A stretch of DNA of 7,665 bases from Actinosomnolentus pattersoniae (SeqCode) (lineage in GTDB: Bacteria > Actinomycetota > UBA4738): NCBI GenBank assembly GCA_013817655.1, contig JACDCJ010000091.1, forward strand, positions 1-7,665, in the 5' to 3' direction. The notes beneath the pieces are model-generated. The model did no database searches, was not told the origin of the DNA, and saw only the letters and a list, made by a program, of their open reading frames with translations. Position 1 is the stretch's first letter, and every line of letters begins with the position of its first letter. Both the position numbers and the translations under genes were made by a program. Shown here one piece after another: positions 6,300 to 7,665 of this stretch.

Positions 6300-7665
6300 C
6301 AAGTGACTCCTGGCGGCATCGAGCCCACACCTGCCAGCTCGCGGTCGCGGACCGCGGGGTCCGGCGTCGCCGCACGCCGCTGGCCCGGCCACGCGGCCAG
6401 GAGGCCGCCGAGCGCCATGACGGCGCCGCCGACCCAGAGCCACAGAACACCGGGATTGATGAAGAACCGGAGCGTCGCCCTGGCTCCACCGTCCTCGAAG
6501 GCGAGGACCGAGGAGTAGAAGTCCTTCAGCACCCCGTACCTGATCGAGGGGGTGCCGATCGGCTCGGAGCCCGAGGGATAGAGGTTCAGCGAGGGCGTGA
6601 CGCTCCCCAGGTCCCGCCCCTCCCGCGACACCTGAATGTCCGCGATCAGGACCAGACGCTGTGGCTGGGAGACCGTCCGCTGGCCCGCGTAGCGCAACGC
6701 GTAGCCCGCGAACGCCGCCGACTCCCCCCGCTCCAGGGTCACCTCGGTCTGGCGGGCGAACGAGGACGACGCCGTGATGCCCACCACCGCGATCGCCACA
6801 CCAACGTGGACGACGAGCCCGCCGTACAGACGCCGGTTCCGGGCTAGCGCCGCCGGCACAGATGCCGCCAGGCCCCGAGGGCCTGGTTGGGCGCGGGAGA
6901 ACCCTCGGACGCCTCGTGCGATCTCGGAGAGGTTGGACGACGCGACGAAGGCCGCCAGCCCGATGGCGGCCGTCGCCGCGAGGTTCCGCATCCCGGCGAG
7001 AGTGAGGGCCACGATGGTCGCGGCCGCCAGCACTGCGGGGACCGTCAACCGGCGGCGTAGCTGATCCCCGGAGGCTCGTCGCCAGGGAAGCAGGGGGCCG
7101 ACCGCCATGAGGAAGAGCAGAAGGAGGACCACGGGAACGGTTGTCTGCTCGAAGTACGGTCCCCCGACAGAGACCCGGCGGCGCGTAACGGCCTCGACGA
7201 AGAGCGGAAAGATCGTGCCGATGAGCACGACGAGCGTCAGGGCGACGAGGAGGAGGTTGTTGCCGACGAAGGCCGCCTCACGCGACAGGGCGGAATCGAG
7301 CCTGCCCTCCGACCGAAGGCGCCACGACCGCGCGGCGATCAGGCCGAAGCCGGCCGCCAGGACGAGCGCGAGGAACCCAAGGTACATGGGGCCGACGATC
7401 GACTGCGCGAACGCGTGGACCGAGGAGAGGATGCTCCCCCGGGTCAGGAAGGTCCCGAAGGTGACGAGCGCGAAGGTCCCCACGATGAGGGACAGGTTCC
7501 ACACCTTCAGCATCCCGCGCCGCTCCTGGATCATCACCGAGTGCAGGAACGCCGTCGCCAGGAGCCAGGGAAGGAGCGCCACGTTCTCCACGGGGTCCCA
7601 CGCCCAGTAACCGCCCCAGCCCAACACCCCGTAGGACCACAGGGCTCCGAGCACGAGCCCCACAG
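6299..7665 (-). CDS. ccmF: Haem lyase subunit CcmF, C-terminal part (5' end outside window)
   Basis: The last 454-455 residues of CcmF are present; the family is usually about 640-660 residues, so roughly 200 are missing beyond the right edge. Counting from the GTG at 7663, which is internal rather than a start, the tryptophan-rich haem-binding WWD motif is at 15-27 (GWGGYWAWDPVEN). Candidate haem-ligand histidines are H41 (AFLHSVM), H83 (SSVHAFA) and H276 (VVHVGVA), matching three of the four known CcmF histidines; the fourth would lie upstream. Many membrane helices are present, followed by a large extracytoplasmic domain (about 288-400) and a final helix (about 404-425). CcmF joins reduced haem from CcmE to apocytochrome c. 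It leads the visible part of the operon, and its stop shares one base with the ccmG start. Confidence 0.95.
   Translation of the reverse strand, partial: VGLVLGALWSYGVLGWGGYWAWDPVENVALLPWLLATAFLHSVMIQERRGMLKVWNLSLIVGTFALVTFGTFLTRGSILSSVHAFAQSIVGPMYLGFLALVLAAGFGLIAARSWRLRSEGRLDSALSREAAFVGNNLLLVALTLVVLIGTIFPLFVEAVTRRRVSVGGPYFEQTTVPVVLLLLFLMAVGPLLPWRRASGDQLRRRLTVPAVLAAATIVALTLAGMRNLAATAAIGLAAFVASSNLSEIARGVRGFSRAQPGPRGLAASVPAALARNRRLYGGLVVHVGVAIAVVGITASSSFARQTEVTLERGESAAFAGYALRYAGQRTVSQPQRLVLIADIQVSREGRDLGSVTPSLNLYPSGSEPIGTPSIRYGVLKDFYSSVLAFEDGGARATLRFFINPGVLWLWVGGAVMALGGLLAAWPGQRRAATPDPAVRDRELAGVGSMPPGVT

Noticed and set aside
6300..6443. Upstream extension of ccmG to an earlier in-frame start
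   Set aside because: The added 48 residues are Arg/Gly/Pro-rich and lie inside the ccmF coding end. The start at 6299 has AGGAG 7 bases upstream and overlaps the ccmF stop.
7107..7610. Plus-strand open frame (167 codons) opposite ccmF
   Set aside because: The Arg/Thr/Ser-rich translation is an antisense shadow of hydrophobic CcmF helices.

Overview
The window is GC-rich, with GC-biased third codon positions, and almost fully coding: seven genes, no gap above about 110 bases, and no RNA gene, mobile element or CRISPR array that I could see. It looks chromosomal. A high-GC bacterium is clear. A deep-branching actinobacterium-like lineage is my best guess, because the two plus-strand genes appear to have leaderless promoters and the proteins have the Ala/Arg/Val-rich character of such genomes. 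The phylum cannot be settled from this sequence.

Plus strand, left to right. (1) The 3' end of an unrecognised gene (1-273). (2) A 722-residue secreted protein (380-2548): signal peptide, an N-terminal domain of the kind found before SBBP repeats, then seven repeats of about 66 residues that should fold as one seven-bladed beta-propeller. (3) A 519-residue PLP-dependent group II amino acid decarboxylase of the AADC/GAD/CSAD superfamily (2630-4189), with its Schiff-base lysine and other active-site residues intact. Both complete genes lack a Shine-Dalgarno sequence and instead have a -10-like hexamer 7-8 bases before the ATG.

Minus strand, 7665 down to 4205. This is the distal half of a System I cytochrome c maturation operon in the order ccmF (5' end outside the window), ccmG, ccmH, ccmI. 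Adjacent genes overlap by 1 or 4 bases and each downstream gene has a good Shine-Dalgarno sequence, so they are one translationally coupled unit. CcmG and CcmH handle the thiols of the apocytochrome CXXCH motif, CcmI acts as a TPR chaperone for the apocytochrome, and CcmF carries out haem ligation. The early genes (ccmABCDE) would lie beyond the right edge.

The decarboxylase and ccmI converge, with only 15 bases between their stop codons. A hairpin pairs one stop codon with the other and could end transcription from both sides.

I found no convincing evidence of a previously undescribed system. The most distinctive features are the stop-to-stop hairpin, the contrast between leaderless and Shine-Dalgarno starts, and the closed seven-repeat propeller.
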